From Streptomyces rishiriensis (GTDB lineage: Bacteria > Actinomycetota > Actinomycetes > Streptomycetales > Streptomycetaceae), in assembly GCF_003112535.1 (NCBI RefSeq), contig NZ_BEWA01000017.1, positions 62,001-126,000 on the forward strand: a stretch of 64,000 nt of DNA, read 5' to 3'. The translations under genes and the position numbers were made by a program. Positions within the stretch are counted from its first letter, which is position 1. Each line of letters begins with the position of its first letter. Positions 1 to 8,282 of this stretch are shown in pieces. Below the pieces are notes generated by a model that was not told the origin of the DNA, did not search any database, and saw nothing but the letters and a program-made list of their open reading frames with translations.

Positions 1-738
1 CGGCTCGCCAACCTGCCCGGACGCAGCGGTCTGGCCATCCACGACCTGGGCTGCGGCACCGGCTCCATGGGCCGCTGGCTGGCCCCCCGGCTGGACGGCG
101 CCCAGCACTGGGTCCTGCACGACCGCGACCCCTACCTGCTGCACTTCGCGGCCGTCGCCTCCCCGCGGGCGGCCGCCGACGGCAGCCGGGTCACCGTCGA
201 GACGCGCCGCGGCGACGTCGCCCGCCTCACCCCGGACGCCCTGCTCGGCGCCTCGCTGGTCACCGCCTCCGCGCTGCTGGACGTCCTCACCCGCGAGGAG
301 GTCGAGACGCTCGCCGCGGCCTGCGCCGGCGCGGGCTGCCCCGCGCTGCTGACCCTGTCGGTCGCCGGCCGGGTCGAACTCAGCGCCCCCGACCCGCTGG
401 ACGACGAGATAGCCGCCGCCTTCAACGACCACCAGCGGCGCGGCGGTCTCCTCGGCCCCGACGCCGTCTCCGTGGCCTGCGAGGCGTTCGCCGACCAGGG
501 CGCGACCGTCAAGGTGCACCCGAGCGCATGGCAGCTCGGCCCCGAGAACGTGGGCCTGACGGCGCAGTGGCTGCGCGGCTGGGTCGGCGCGGCCGTGGAG
601 GAGCGCCCCGAGCTGGCCGAGCGCGCCGAGCCCTACCTGGCGGCCCGGCTCGCGGCCTGCGCCGCCGGCGAACTGCGCGCCACCGTGCACCACAGCGACC
701 TGCTGGCGCTGGCCCGGCCGACGGGCGGAGCCGGATGA
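1..738 (+). CDS. Class I SAM-dependent methyltransferase (5' end cut by window edge)
   Basis: The reading frame is open from base 1, so the true start lies upstream and about 245 C-terminal residues are visible. Motif I of class I methyltransferases (HDLGCGTGSMGRWL) is read from about base 43, followed by an acidic strand end (HDRDPYLL) expected to contact the SAM ribose. The substrate cannot be told from sequence. The stop overlaps the next start as ATGA (735-738), so it is translationally coupled to the flippase-like gene and probably acts in the same pathway. The internal ATG at 67 falls inside or just after motif I and cannot be the real start. The class is certain; the substrate is unknown. 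Confidence 0.85.
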   Translation, partial: RLANLPGRSGLAIHDLGCGTGSMGRWLAPRLDGAQHWVLHDRDPYLLHFAAVASPRAAADGSRVTVETRRGDVARLTPDALLGASLVTASALLDVLTREEVETLAAACAGAGCPALLTLSVAGRVELSAPDPLDDEIAAAFNDHQRRGGLLGPDAVSVACEAFADQGATVKVHPSAWQLGPENVGLTAQWLRGWVGAAVEERPELAERAEPYLAARLAACAAGELRATVHHSDLLALARPTGGAG

Positions 739-2054
739 GCGCGGAGACGGTCGGCCCCCGGGTGACCAGCGCGGCGCCCGTGCTGTGGGCCGAGACGGGC
801 TCGCCCGTCGTGCGCCGGCCCCCGCGGGCGGCGGCCGGCGGCGCCGCCGTCTCGGCGGCCCGCATCGGCGTCGTCGTGGCCGAGCCGCACGCGAAGCGGC
901 CTTCCCCGCTGCGCGCCCTGCTCGGCAACCGCGCCCTGCGCACCCATGTCGGGACCGTCGCCGGAGTCGTCATCCTCACCGTGCTGCTGTGGCGGCTGGG
1001 CACCGGAGTCTTCCTCGACGGGCTGCGGCGGATCGACGCGCCGACCCTGCTCGCCGCGCTCGCGATCGGCGCGCTCACCACCGTGTTCAGCGCCTGGCGG
1101 TGGGCGCTGGTGGCCCGCGGGCTGCGGATCCGGCTGCCGCTCGGCCCGGCCGTCGCCGACTACTACCGTGCCCTGTTCCTCAACGCGGCGCTGCCCGGCG
1201 GCGTCCTCGGCGACGTGCACCGCGCGGTGCGGCACGGGCAGAGCGCGGGCGACGTCGGACGCGGTGTGCGGGCCGTGGTCCTGGAGCGCACCGCGGGACA
1301 GCTCGTGCTGACCGTGGCGGGCGTGACGATCCTGCTGACCCTGCCGTCCCCGGTCATGCAGGACGTCCGGCAGATCACGCCGCTGGTCCTGCTGGCCGGC
1401 GCGGGAGCCTTCGCCGTCGCCCTCGCCGTGCGGATGAGCTCCTCGGGGCCGCGGCGCGCCGGGCGGCTGCGGGCGACGCTGGCGGAGGCCCGCGAGAGCC
1501 TGCTGTCGCGGCGCAACGCGCCGGGCGTCGCCGTGTCCTCCGCGATCGTGCTGAGCGGACACCTCGGCATGTTCGTCGTGGCCGCGCGGGTCGCCGGTTC
1601 CGGCGCCTCCGTGCTCGCGCTGCTGCCGATCGCCGTCCTCGCGCTGCTCGCCATGGGCCTGCCGCTGAACATCGGCGGCTGGGGCCCGCGCGAGGGCGTC
1701 ACCGCGTGGGCGTTCGGCGCCGCGGGGCTCGGCGCGAGCACCGGGCTGACGGTCGCCGTCGTCTACGGGGTGCTCAGCTTCGTGGCCGCGCTGCCCGGGG
1801 CGGTCGTGCTGGTGGTGCGCTGGTCCGCGGGACTGCGCACCCGGGCCGCCGGCCCGGACCTCGACGAGCGGGGCGAGGACGAGCGGCGCTACGAGGAGGC
1901 CTCGTCACCGGCCCCGGTCGCCGAAGCCTCCGAAGCCGCGGAGGTGAGCAAGGCGAAATACGCGCCGAAGGAATCCGCCAGGCTCGCCAGGAGTTCCTTT
2001 CCCTTTTCCGCCGAACCCAGGGAAGGACGGCCGATGACGCCCGAATCGGTATAG
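735..2054 (+). CDS. Flippase-like integral membrane protein (LPG synthase TM region / UPF0104 family)
   Basis: A protein of 439 residues starting at the ATG inside the ATGA overlap with the methyltransferase. After a hydrophilic N-terminus of about 65 residues come roughly eight hydrophobic segments. The family signature LPGGVLGDVHRA follows the second or third helix. This is the transmembrane domain of MprF and AglD-type proteins, which moves lipid-linked or charged lipid substrates across the membrane; there is no lysyl-transferase domain. The last 55 or so residues are hydrophilic, and the final 166 bp are antisense to the 3' end of the convergent creatininase gene. That unusual overlap suggests the tail is dispensable. 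Neighbours suggest a role in exporting or anchoring a small modified metabolite, which is inference. Confidence 0.75.
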   Translation: MSAETVGPRVTSAAPVLWAETGSPVVRRPPRAAAGGAAVSAARIGVVVAEPHAKRPSPLRALLGNRALRTHVGTVAGVVILTVLLWRLGTGVFLDGLRRIDAPTLLAALAIGALTTVFSAWRWALVARGLRIRLPLGPAVADYYRALFLNAALPGGVLGDVHRAVRHGQSAGDVGRGVRAVVLERTAGQLVLTVAGVTILLTLPSPVMQDVRQITPLVLLAGAGAFAVALAVRMSSSGPRRAGRLRATLAEARESLLSRRNAPGVAVSSAIVLSGHLGMFVVAARVAGSGASVLALLPIAVLALLAMGLPLNIGGWGPREGVTAWAFGAAGLGASTGLTVAVVYGVLSFVAALPGAVVLVVRWSAGLRTRAAGPDLDERGEDERRYEEASSPAPVAEASEAAEVSKAKYAPKESARLARSSFPFSAEPREGRPMTPESV

Positions 2055-2686
2055 GCGGACATTCCCAGCGTGAGCAGATGACGGCGGTCGTCCGCGACGA
2101 AATCGGCCGACTCATAACCGGGCCGGACGACGTCGGGGTGGGCGTGCAGCAGGATCGAGGTCTCGATCTCCCCGGCGTGCATGTCGGTGAGCAGCGAGGT
2201 CGACACCCCGGACCGCTCCAGCGCCGCCTCCCAGTCCTCCGGGGCCGGGAAGAGCGCCATCCGCTCGCCTGCGGCGGAGGACTCCTGGACGACGTTGCCC
2301 AGGACGTAGTTCCCGCCGTGTCCGTTGACCAGCACCAGGGCTTCGACGCCCGAGCGGCGCAGCGACGCCGCGATGTCCCGTACCACCGCGTGAAGGGTCA
2401 CGGAGGAAATGCTGACGGTTCCCGGCCAGGCCGCGTGCTCGTGCGAGCAGGCGATGGTCACCGGCGGGAGGAGGTGCACCGGGTACGCCCCGGCGATCTC
2501 CCGCGCGACGGCGCAGGCCACCAGCGTGTCGGTGGCCAGCGGCAGGTACGCGCCGTGCTGTTCGAAGCTGCCGACGGGCAGGACCGCCACCTGCGTCGCG
2601 ACTCCGGCTCCCCGGGCCCGCACGTCCTCGGTGGTGTCCGTCGGCATCATTCCGTACGCCGCCGACCGTATGTCCGAACCACTCAT
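1889..2686 (-). CDS. Creatininase-family amidohydrolase, probable FAPy (formamidopyrimidine) deformylase, ArfB-like
   Basis: 265 residues, the normal length of the creatininase fold. The metal-site pattern is complete: E42, H44 and D53 in FEQHG...ATDT, H123 in NGHGGN, and E173/E175 in the DMHAGEIETS block. ATG at 2686 is preceded by GGGAAG. It is divergent from the Met120 GTP cyclohydrolase II with 38 bp between starts. The archaeal formamide hydrolase ArfB, which deformylates the FAPy nucleotide made by a GTP cyclohydrolase, belongs to this family. The S. coelicolor orthologue of the neighbouring cyclohydrolase (SCO6655, from memory) makes FAPy. Together these make FAPy deformylase much more likely than creatinine hydrolysis. 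Mycofactocin peptidase MftE is another family branch, but no mycofactocin genes are visible. Confidence 0.75.
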   Translation of the reverse strand: MSGSDIRSAAYGMMPTDTTEDVRARGAGVATQVAVLPVGSFEQHGAYLPLATDTLVACAVAREIAGAYPVHLLPPVTIACSHEHAAWPGTVSISSVTLHAVVRDIAASLRRSGVEALVLVNGHGGNYVLGNVVQESSAAGERMALFPAPEDWEAALERSGVSTSLLTDMHAGEIETSILLHAHPDVVRPGYESADFVADDRRHLLTLGMSAYTDSGVIGRPSLGSAEKGKELLASLADSFGAYFALLTSAASEASATGAGDEASS

Positions 2687-2724
2687 TTCTTCCCGGCCCT
2701 TCGTCTCTGCTTAGGAACCAGATC

Positions 2725-3384
2725 ATGACAGAAAACATTGGCGTACTCGGCACGAAGACCCCGCAGCGCACCGGTGTGGAACGCGTGGTGAATGCCCCCC
2801 TGCCCACCGTGTACGGGAAATTCCAGGCGATCGGCTATATGGACCACGACCGCGGTGACGAACAAGTCGCCCTGGTCTACGGCGAGATCGGCGCGGAGGA
2901 CGTGCTGACCCGGCTGCACTCGGAATGCCTGACCGGCGACGCGTTCGGCTCCCAGCACTGCGAGTGCGGCGATCAGCTGGAGTCCGCGCTGCGGGCGGTG
3001 GTCGCGGAGGGCCGTGGCGTCGTCGTCTATCTGCGCGGGCACGAGGGCCGCGGCATCGGACTCCTGGGCAAGCTGCGGGCGATGGCGTTGCAGGCGGAGG
3101 GCCTGGACACCGTCGAGGCCAACGTGGCGCTCGGTTTCCCGGTGGACGCCCGCGACTACAAGGTGGCCGCCGACATCCTGCGCGACCTGGGCGTGCGCTC
3201 GGTCCGCCTGATGTCGAACAACCCGCGCAAGCGCGAGGCGCTGGTGGACAACGGCATCAGGGTCGCCGAAGAGGTGCCGCTGCTGATCGAACCGTGCGAG
3301 AACAACATCACCTACCTGCGCACCAAGCGGGAGCGCCTGGACCACCGGCTGCCCCACCTGGACGCGGTGGCGCACTGGTCCTGA
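2725..3384 (+). CDS. ribA: GTP cyclohydrolase II variant with Met120 (FAPy-forming type)
   Basis: 219 residues, a stand-alone RibA. Zinc ligands are C68, C79 and C81 (HSECLTG...HCECG), followed by the phosphate-binding stretch GHEGRGIGL and NNPRKREAL. In the KLRAMALQ segment the residue equivalent to E. coli Tyr105 is Met120. From published work that I recall on S. coelicolor SCO6655, this Tyr-to-Met change stops the reaction at 2-amino-5-formylamino-6-ribosylaminopyrimidinone 5'-phosphate (FAPy), because the formyl group is not released. The divergent creatininase-family gene would supply the missing deformylation. Such a paralogue probably serves a specialised pathway rather than bulk riboflavin synthesis; no other rib gene is near. 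Identity is sure; product specificity is inferred from one diagnostic residue. Confidence 0.9.
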   Translation: MTENIGVLGTKTPQRTGVERVVNAPLPTVYGKFQAIGYMDHDRGDEQVALVYGEIGAEDVLTRLHSECLTGDAFGSQHCECGDQLESALRAVVAEGRGVVVYLRGHEGRGIGLLGKLRAMALQAEGLDTVEANVALGFPVDARDYKVAADILRDLGVRSVRLMSNNPRKREALVDNGIRVAEEVPLLIEPCENNITYLRTKRERLDHRLPHLDAVAHWS

Positions 3385-3470
3385 GCGCGCCGCACGCCGC
3401 CGCCCCCGCGCGCGGGGACCACGGCACGACGCACGACGGCCCCGGCGCACGACAGGCCTGGTGCACGACA

Positions 3471-3497
3471 GCCCCGGCCTCGGCAGCGGGCCGGGGC
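3471..3497. terminator. Hairpin between ribA and the flavin oxidase gene
   Basis: A perfect 8-bp stem GCCCCGGC / GCCGGGGC with an 11-nt loop lies 86 bp after the ribA stop and 23 bp before the next start. There is no T-run, as is common in Streptomyces. The rest of the 135-bp gap repeats GCACGAC four times and holds no ORF. It could end the ribA transcript or act as a leader structure for the saccharopine genes. Confidence 0.35.
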
Positions 3498-3519
3498 CGT
3501 CGCCGGAAGGAGCACCCGC

Positions 3520-4665
3520 GTGAACACGCATGCCTCGGTCGTGATCATCGGCGGCGGGGTGATGGGCGCCGCCATCGCCTACCACCTGGCCGCCGCCGGC
3601 GTCCGCGACGTCCTGCTGCTGGAACGGGACGAGCTCGCCGCGGGATCCACCTCGAAGGCCGCCGGAGGGGTCCGCGCCCAGTTCTCCGACGAGCTGAACA
3701 TCCAGCTCGGGGCGCGCAGCCTGGAGGCGTTCGGGCGGTTCGGGGAGGAGATCGGTCACGACATCGGGCTGCACCGCGTCGGCTACCTCTTCCTGCTGTC
3801 CACCCCGCAGGAGGTCGCCTCCTTCGAGGCCGGCGTGCGGCTGCAGAACGCGCTCGGCGTGCCCAGCCGGATGATCAGCCCGGCCGAGGCCCGCCGTCTC
3901 TCCCCGCTGATCCGCACCGACGGGTTACTGGCGGCCGCGTTCTCGCCGGACGACGGTCACTGCACCCCGGAAGCCGTCGTCCACGGGTACGCGGCCGCCG
4001 CCCGCCGGTGCGGGGCGCGCGTTCTGCGCCACACCGAGGTCACCGGCATCGAACGGCAGGGCTCCGCGATCACCGGAGTGCGGACCACCCTCGGCCCGAT
4101 CGCCACGGACACGGTGATCTGCGCGGCCGGCGCCTGGTCCAGGGCCGTCGGCGCGATGGCCGGCGTGGACCTGCCGGTGCAGCCGCTGCGCCGGCAGATC
4201 GCGGTCACCGAACCGGTCCCCGGCCTCCCGCCGGACCTCCCCATGACCATCGACTTCACCAGCAGCCTCTACTTCCACGCCGAGGGCCCCGGCCTCCTGG
4301 TGGGCATGTCCGACCCGGACGAGCGTCCCGGCTTCGCCACCGACACCCACGACCGGTGGATCCCCCGCCTCGCCGCCGCCATGGAGCGCCGCGCCCCCGC
4401 CCTCCTCGACCTGCGCCGCACGGGCGGCTGGGCGGGCCTGTACGAGGTCACCCCGGACCACAACGCCCTGATCGGCGAGGCCTCGACGGTGTCGCGCTTC
4501 CTGTACGCGACGGGGTTCTCCGGGCACGGCTTCCTCCAGGGGCCGGCCGTCGGCGAGGTCGTCCGCGACCTGTATCTGGGCCGCGTACCCTTCGTGGACG
4601 TCGCCCCCCTGAGCGCCGACCGTTTCGCGGCCGACGCCCCGCGTCCGGAGGTCAACCGCGTATGA
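3520..4665 (+). CDS. FAD-dependent amino acid / amine oxidase (DAO, sarcosine-oxidase-beta-like)
   Basis: 381 residues from GTG 3520, with GGAAGG 9 nt upstream. The N-terminus is a Rossmann FAD site (VVIIGGGVMGAAIAYHLAAA, G11-x-G13-x-x-G16) ending in LLERDELAAGSTSKAAGG, typical of the DAO superfamily. The C-terminus has the FAD-contact pattern GFSGHGFLQGPAVGE. These enzymes oxidise C-N bonds of secondary or D-amino acids. The stop overlaps the next start (ATGA), so it is coupled to two saccharopine dehydrogenases. Likely substrates are therefore lysine-pathway secondary amines such as saccharopine, pipecolate or proline-like acids. I cannot choose between them from sequence. Confidence 0.8.
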   Translation: MNTHASVVIIGGGVMGAAIAYHLAAAGVRDVLLLERDELAAGSTSKAAGGVRAQFSDELNIQLGARSLEAFGRFGEEIGHDIGLHRVGYLFLLSTPQEVASFEAGVRLQNALGVPSRMISPAEARRLSPLIRTDGLLAAAFSPDDGHCTPEAVVHGYAAAARRCGARVLRHTEVTGIERQGSAITGVRTTLGPIATDTVICAAGAWSRAVGAMAGVDLPVQPLRRQIAVTEPVPGLPPDLPMTIDFTSSLYFHAEGPGLLVGMSDPDERPGFATDTHDRWIPRLAAAMERRAPALLDLRRTGGWAGLYEVTPDHNALIGEASTVSRFLYATGFSGHGFLQGPAVGEVVRDLYLGRVPFVDVAPLSADRFAADAPRPEVNRV

Positions 4666-5744
4666 CCGCACTCCACCTGTGGCTGCGCCACGAGGTCCGC
4701 GCCACCGAACGGCGCACCCCGGTCGTCCCCGACGACGCCCGCCGCCTCGTCGAGGCCGGCGTGCGCCTGAGCGTCGAGGACTCCCCGCAGCGCGTCTTCC
4801 CGATCCGGGAGTACGAGGCCGTCGGCGCGCGGATCGCCCCCGCCGGCTCATGGACCTCGGCGCCGGCCGACGCCGTCGTCCTCGGCCTCAAGGAACTCCC
4901 ATACCAGCCAGGTGAACTGACGCACCGGCATGTGTTCTTCGGGCACGCCTACAAGCGGCAGCCCGGGGCCGCCGCCCTGTTGCGCCGGTTCGCCGCGGGA
5001 GGCGGCGCGCTGCTCGACCTGGAGTACCTGGTCGACGACGACGGCCGTCGTCTCGCCGCCTTCGGCTACTGGGCGGGCTACCTCGGCGCGGCCCTCGCCG
5101 TCCTCCAGCACCGGGGCACGCTGACCGCTCCGCTTCGGCCCACCGGCAAGGACGAGCTGGACGCGACGCTGCGTCAGGCGCCGGACCACGACGAGGAGTT
5201 CACCGCCCTCGTCGTCGGGGCCCTCGGGCGCAGCGGCCGGGGCGCGCGGGCCGCGTTCGCCACGGCCGGCGTGGACCCCTCGTGCTGGGACCTGGCGCAG
5301 ACCCGCGACCTGGACCGGCCCGCCCTGCTCGCGCACGACGTGATGGTCAACTGCGTCCTGGCCACGACCCCCGTGCCGCCGTTCGTCCGCGAACAGGACC
5401 TCGACGACCCGGACCGTCGGCTGCGCACCCTGTCCGACGTCACCTGTGACGTGGGCTCGCCGCTCAACGTCCTGCCGGTGTACGACCGCACCACCGAGTG
5501 GGCCGACCCCGTGCGCCGTCTGCGCAAGGAGCCCCCGCTGGACCTGATCGCCATCGACAACCTGCCCTCCCTGCTGCCGCGCGAGTCCAGCGTCGATTTC
5601 TCGGCGGCCCTCACGCCCCAGCTGCTCGACTTCGGCGCCGGCGGAGCATGGGGCCGCTGCCTGGCCCGGTTCCACGAGGCGAGCCGTGAACACGGCCTGG
5701 AGCCCGGGCGGTTCGGGGCGGAAGGGGAGTCCCGCCGTGTCTGA
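4662..5744 (+). CDS. Saccharopine dehydrogenase (L-lysine-forming), Lys1 type / lysine-ketoglutarate reductase
   Basis: 360 residues, close to yeast Lys1 (about 370) and co-linear with it. Conserved blocks are an N-terminal alanine-dehydrogenase-like domain (ERRTPVVPDDARRLVEAG), VEDSPQRVFPIREYEAVGA, GLKELP with catalytic K77, FGHAYK with H95 (yeast K77 and H96), AFGYWAGYLGAAL, the NAD fold GALGRSGRGA, DPDRRLRTLSDVTCD and IDNLPSLLPRESS. It interconverts lysine plus 2-oxoglutarate with saccharopine. The ATG overlaps the oxidase stop, and its own stop overlaps the next gene by 8 bp. Fungi use this enzyme for lysine synthesis. In a bacterium with a diaminopimelate pathway it more likely starts lysine breakdown or routes lysine to a specialised product. 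Confidence 0.85.
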   Translation: MTALHLWLRHEVRATERRTPVVPDDARRLVEAGVRLSVEDSPQRVFPIREYEAVGARIAPAGSWTSAPADAVVLGLKELPYQPGELTHRHVFFGHAYKRQPGAAALLRRFAAGGGALLDLEYLVDDDGRRLAAFGYWAGYLGAALAVLQHRGTLTAPLRPTGKDELDATLRQAPDHDEEFTALVVGALGRSGRGARAAFATAGVDPSCWDLAQTRDLDRPALLAHDVMVNCVLATTPVPPFVREQDLDDPDRRLRTLSDVTCDVGSPLNVLPVYDRTTEWADPVRRLRKEPPLDLIAIDNLPSLLPRESSVDFSAALTPQLLDFGAGGAWGRCLARFHEASREHGLEPGRFGAEGESRRV

Positions 5745-6909
5745 CGCCGTGCCCGCCACCGGCGCCGTCCACTGGGTCGGCGCCGGCCTCTCCACGGGCA
5801 GCGGCCTGGCCGCCCTGTGTGAGCACAGCGACCGCATACGCCTGTGGCACCGCACGGCGGAACGGGCGGCCGGGGCGCTCGACCGCCTGGGCCTGACCGG
5901 ACGCGCCGAGCCGCGCGCCTACACCCTGGCCGCGCTCGCCGCCGAGCTGTCCCCGGGGGACGTCGTGGTGTCGATGCTGCCCGCGACCGAGCACGCCCCG
6001 CTGCTGGCGGCGTGCGTGGCCGGGCGGGCCCACTTCGCGTGCTCCAGCTATGTCTCCGACTCGGTGCGCGAACAGGCGTCCGCGGCCGCCGCGGCCGGGA
6101 TCGTCGTCCTCACCGAGGCGGGACTCGACCCGGGCGTGGACCACCTCTTCGCGCACAGTCTCGTCGACCGCGCCCGCAGGGCGGTCGGGGACGACACTCC
6201 GGCCTCGTACCGCCTCACGTCGTACTGCGGAGGCGTCCCCGCCGTCCCCGACGACTTCAGGTACCGCTTCAGCTGGGCCCCGCTCGGCGTCCTCAACGCC
6301 CTGCGCACGCCCGCGCGTTACGTCGAGGACGGCGTCGAGACCGTCGTCGAACGCCCCTGGGAGGCCACCCGCGGGCACCTCGTCGGCGGCGAGAGGTTCG
6401 AGGCGTACCCCAACCGCGACAGCGTCCCCTTCATCGAGCAGTACGCCCTGCCCCGGGCCTGGCGGCCGACCGACTTCGTGCGCGGGACGCTGCGCCTGGA
6501 CGGCTGGCTGCGGGCCTGGGACGCCGTGTTCGAGGAGCTGAGGACCGGCGACGACGCCCGGATCGCCGCGCTGGCCGGGGAGCTGGCGGCCGCCCACCCG
6601 ACGACGGCCGCCGATCGCGACCGCGTGGTCCTCGCCGTGTCCCTGGAGGTGCGCGCGGACCGGGGCGGCGACGTCGGCGACGGCGGCTCGTGGTCCGGCC
6701 GTTACCTGCTGGACGTGGAGGGCGACGCGGACGAGAGCGCGATGGCCCGCTGCGTCTCCCGCCCGCTGGCGCTCGGCGTCCGGCACATCCTGAACGGCTC
6801 CCTGCCGCCGGGGCTGTGCAGGGCGGCCGGGACGGCGGGCCGCTCCGAACGGTGGCTGGACGAACTGCGCGCCGACGGACTGGACTTCGCGGTACGCGTC
6901 GGGGACTGA
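5737..6909 (+). CDS. Saccharopine dehydrogenase (glutamate-forming), Lys9 type
   Basis: 390 residues from GTG 5737, which follows GGAAGGGGAG; an in-frame GTG at 5686 lies deep in the previous gene and is less likely. The N-terminal NAD(P) site reads VHWVGAGLSTGSGL. The hallmark blocks are TEAGLDPGVDHLFA, TSYCGGVPAVPDDFRYRFSW and APLGVLNALRTPARY, all recognisable in yeast Lys9 and plant LKR/SDH. The enzyme converts saccharopine to glutamate plus alpha-aminoadipate semialdehyde. With the Lys1-type gene it completes lysine to semialdehyde, which cyclises to piperideine-6-carboxylate. No semialdehyde dehydrogenase or P6C reductase is in the unit. The 103 bp downstream hold nothing I recognise. 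Confidence 0.85.
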   Translation: MSDAVPATGAVHWVGAGLSTGSGLAALCEHSDRIRLWHRTAERAAGALDRLGLTGRAEPRAYTLAALAAELSPGDVVVSMLPATEHAPLLAACVAGRAHFACSSYVSDSVREQASAAAAAGIVVLTEAGLDPGVDHLFAHSLVDRARRAVGDDTPASYRLTSYCGGVPAVPDDFRYRFSWAPLGVLNALRTPARYVEDGVETVVERPWEATRGHLVGGERFEAYPNRDSVPFIEQYALPRAWRPTDFVRGTLRLDGWLRAWDAVFEELRTGDDARIAALAGELAAAHPTTAADRDRVVLAVSLEVRADRGGDVGDGGSWSGRYLLDVEGDADESAMARCVSRPLALGVRHILNGSLPPGLCRAAGTAGRSERWLDELRADGLDFAVRVGD

Positions 6910-7012
6910 CGGAGCACGCGAGGTCCGGCGGCGGCCGGCGGGGCGGCTGCCGCCGGACTCCGGGCGCGGGGACGTCCCGTGCGGGCGGCGCCGCTGCGGC
7001 GGTCCCGGGGCG

Positions 7013-8242
7013 TCAGCCCGTGACCGCCTCGTGGACCAGTCGCTTGAGGTCGGGGTAGAGCTTCAGCGACTTCCGCGGTCGCAGCTGGGTCAGGAACTGG
7101 ACGGACACGTCATGGGCCGGGTCGACCCAGAAGGTCGTGGTGGCGACGCCGCTCCAGCCGTAGGTGCCGAGCCCGGAAGGGGCCTGGGTGCGGTTCGGGT
7201 CGACGACCACGGAGACCCCGAGCCCGAAGCCGACGCCGTCGTTGCCCGGCTCGTCGTGGGCCGGACGGCTGCCGAAGGCCCGCAGGTCGGCGCCGCCGGG
7301 GAGGTGGTTGCGGGTCATCAGGTCGACCGTCGCGGGCGCGAGCAGGCGCACGCCGTCGAGCTCGCCGCGCCGCCGCAGCAGCTCGCTGAACCGGTGGACG
7401 TCGTAGGCGGTCGCCACCATGCCGCCGCTGCCCGACAGGAACCTGGGGCGGCCGGACAGGGGCAGACCCGGGATCGGCTCGATGCCGCCGCCGTCGGCGT
7501 CCCCGTACAACTCCGCCAGGCGGCCCGCCTGTTCGGCGGTGACCTGGAAACCGGCGTCGGGCATCCCCAGCGGGCGGAAGATCCGCTCGGCGAGGAACTC
7601 GTCCAGCGGCCGCCCGGAGACCACCTCGATGACCCGGCCCAGGACGTTCGTGGCCACCGAGTAGTTCCACTGGGTGCCCGGCTCGAACTGCAGCGGCAGC
7701 CGCGCGTAGGCCTCCACGGTGGCCGCGAGGTCCGAGCCCGGCAGCACCGCCGAGTCCAGTCCGGCCTCGCGGTAGAGGGCGTCGACCGGGTGACAGTGGT
7801 AGAACGCGAAGGTCAGGCCCGCGGTGTGGGTCATCAGATGCCGCACCAGCAGGGGCTGCTCGACGGGGCGGGTGGACAGGCCGGAGCCCGAACCGCCGGT
7901 GTACACGCGCTGGTCGGCGAAGGCCGGCAGATGGTCGGCGACGGGGTCGTCGAGCCCCAGCCGGCCTTCCTCCATCAGTATCAGCGCGGCGACCGAGGTC
8001 ACCGGCTTGGTCATGGAGTAGATCCGGTACAGGGTGTCGGCCTCGACGGGCAGCCCGGCGGCGATGTCGCGGTGACCGTGCGTGGCGAGGTGCGCGACCC
8101 GGCCGCCGCGCGAGACGGCCAAGAGGAACCCGGGCAGACGCCCTTCGTCGACACGGTGGGCGAGGTGCTGGTCGAGGCGGTCCAGCGCCTTCGCGTCCAG
8201 CCCGGCCTCGCTCGGGTCGACCTCTTGTCGCAGCAGTGCCAT
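7013..8242 (-). CDS. Serine hydrolase, class C beta-lactamase / esterase EstB family
   Basis: 409 residues from ATG 8242, preceded by GGAGGAG; longer in-frame starts upstream lack a ribosome site. The catalytic S-x-x-K is SMTKP (S76, K79) and the tyrosine motif is WNYSVATN (Y194). There is no signal peptide, so it is probably a cytoplasmic esterase or transesterase rather than a true beta-lactamase. It lies 40 bp after the MFS gene in the same direction, so it may be the third gene of the tetR-MFS unit, perhaps modifying the exported drug. Substrate unknown. Confidence 0.85.
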   Translation of the reverse strand: MALLRQEVDPSEAGLDAKALDRLDQHLAHRVDEGRLPGFLLAVSRGGRVAHLATHGHRDIAAGLPVEADTLYRIYSMTKPVTSVAALILMEEGRLGLDDPVADHLPAFADQRVYTGGSGSGLSTRPVEQPLLVRHLMTHTAGLTFAFYHCHPVDALYREAGLDSAVLPGSDLAATVEAYARLPLQFEPGTQWNYSVATNVLGRVIEVVSGRPLDEFLAERIFRPLGMPDAGFQVTAEQAGRLAELYGDADGGGIEPIPGLPLSGRPRFLSGSGGMVATAYDVHRFSELLRRRGELDGVRLLAPATVDLMTRNHLPGGADLRAFGSRPAHDEPGNDGVGFGLGVSVVVDPNRTQAPSGLGTYGWSGVATTTFWVDPAHDVSVQFLTQLRPRKSLKLYPDLKRLVHEAVTG

Positions 8243-8282
8243 CGTTCTCCTCCGGTGCGTTCGTTCAAGGCGCGGTCCCGGC

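Noticed and set aside
67..738. ATG at 67 as the start of the methyltransferase
   Set aside because: SAM motif I begins at about base 43, before this ATG, and the frame is open to base 1. The gene is cut by the window edge.
1889..2686. Creatinine amidohydrolase or mycofactocin peptidase MftE
   Set aside because: No creatine-degrading or mycofactocin genes nearby. The FAPy-forming cyclohydrolase 38 bp away gives a better explanation.
7013..8242. Beta-lactamase resistance gene
   Set aside because: It has the S-x-x-K and Tyr motifs but no signal peptide, and resembles EstB-type esterases. Resistance is not supported.
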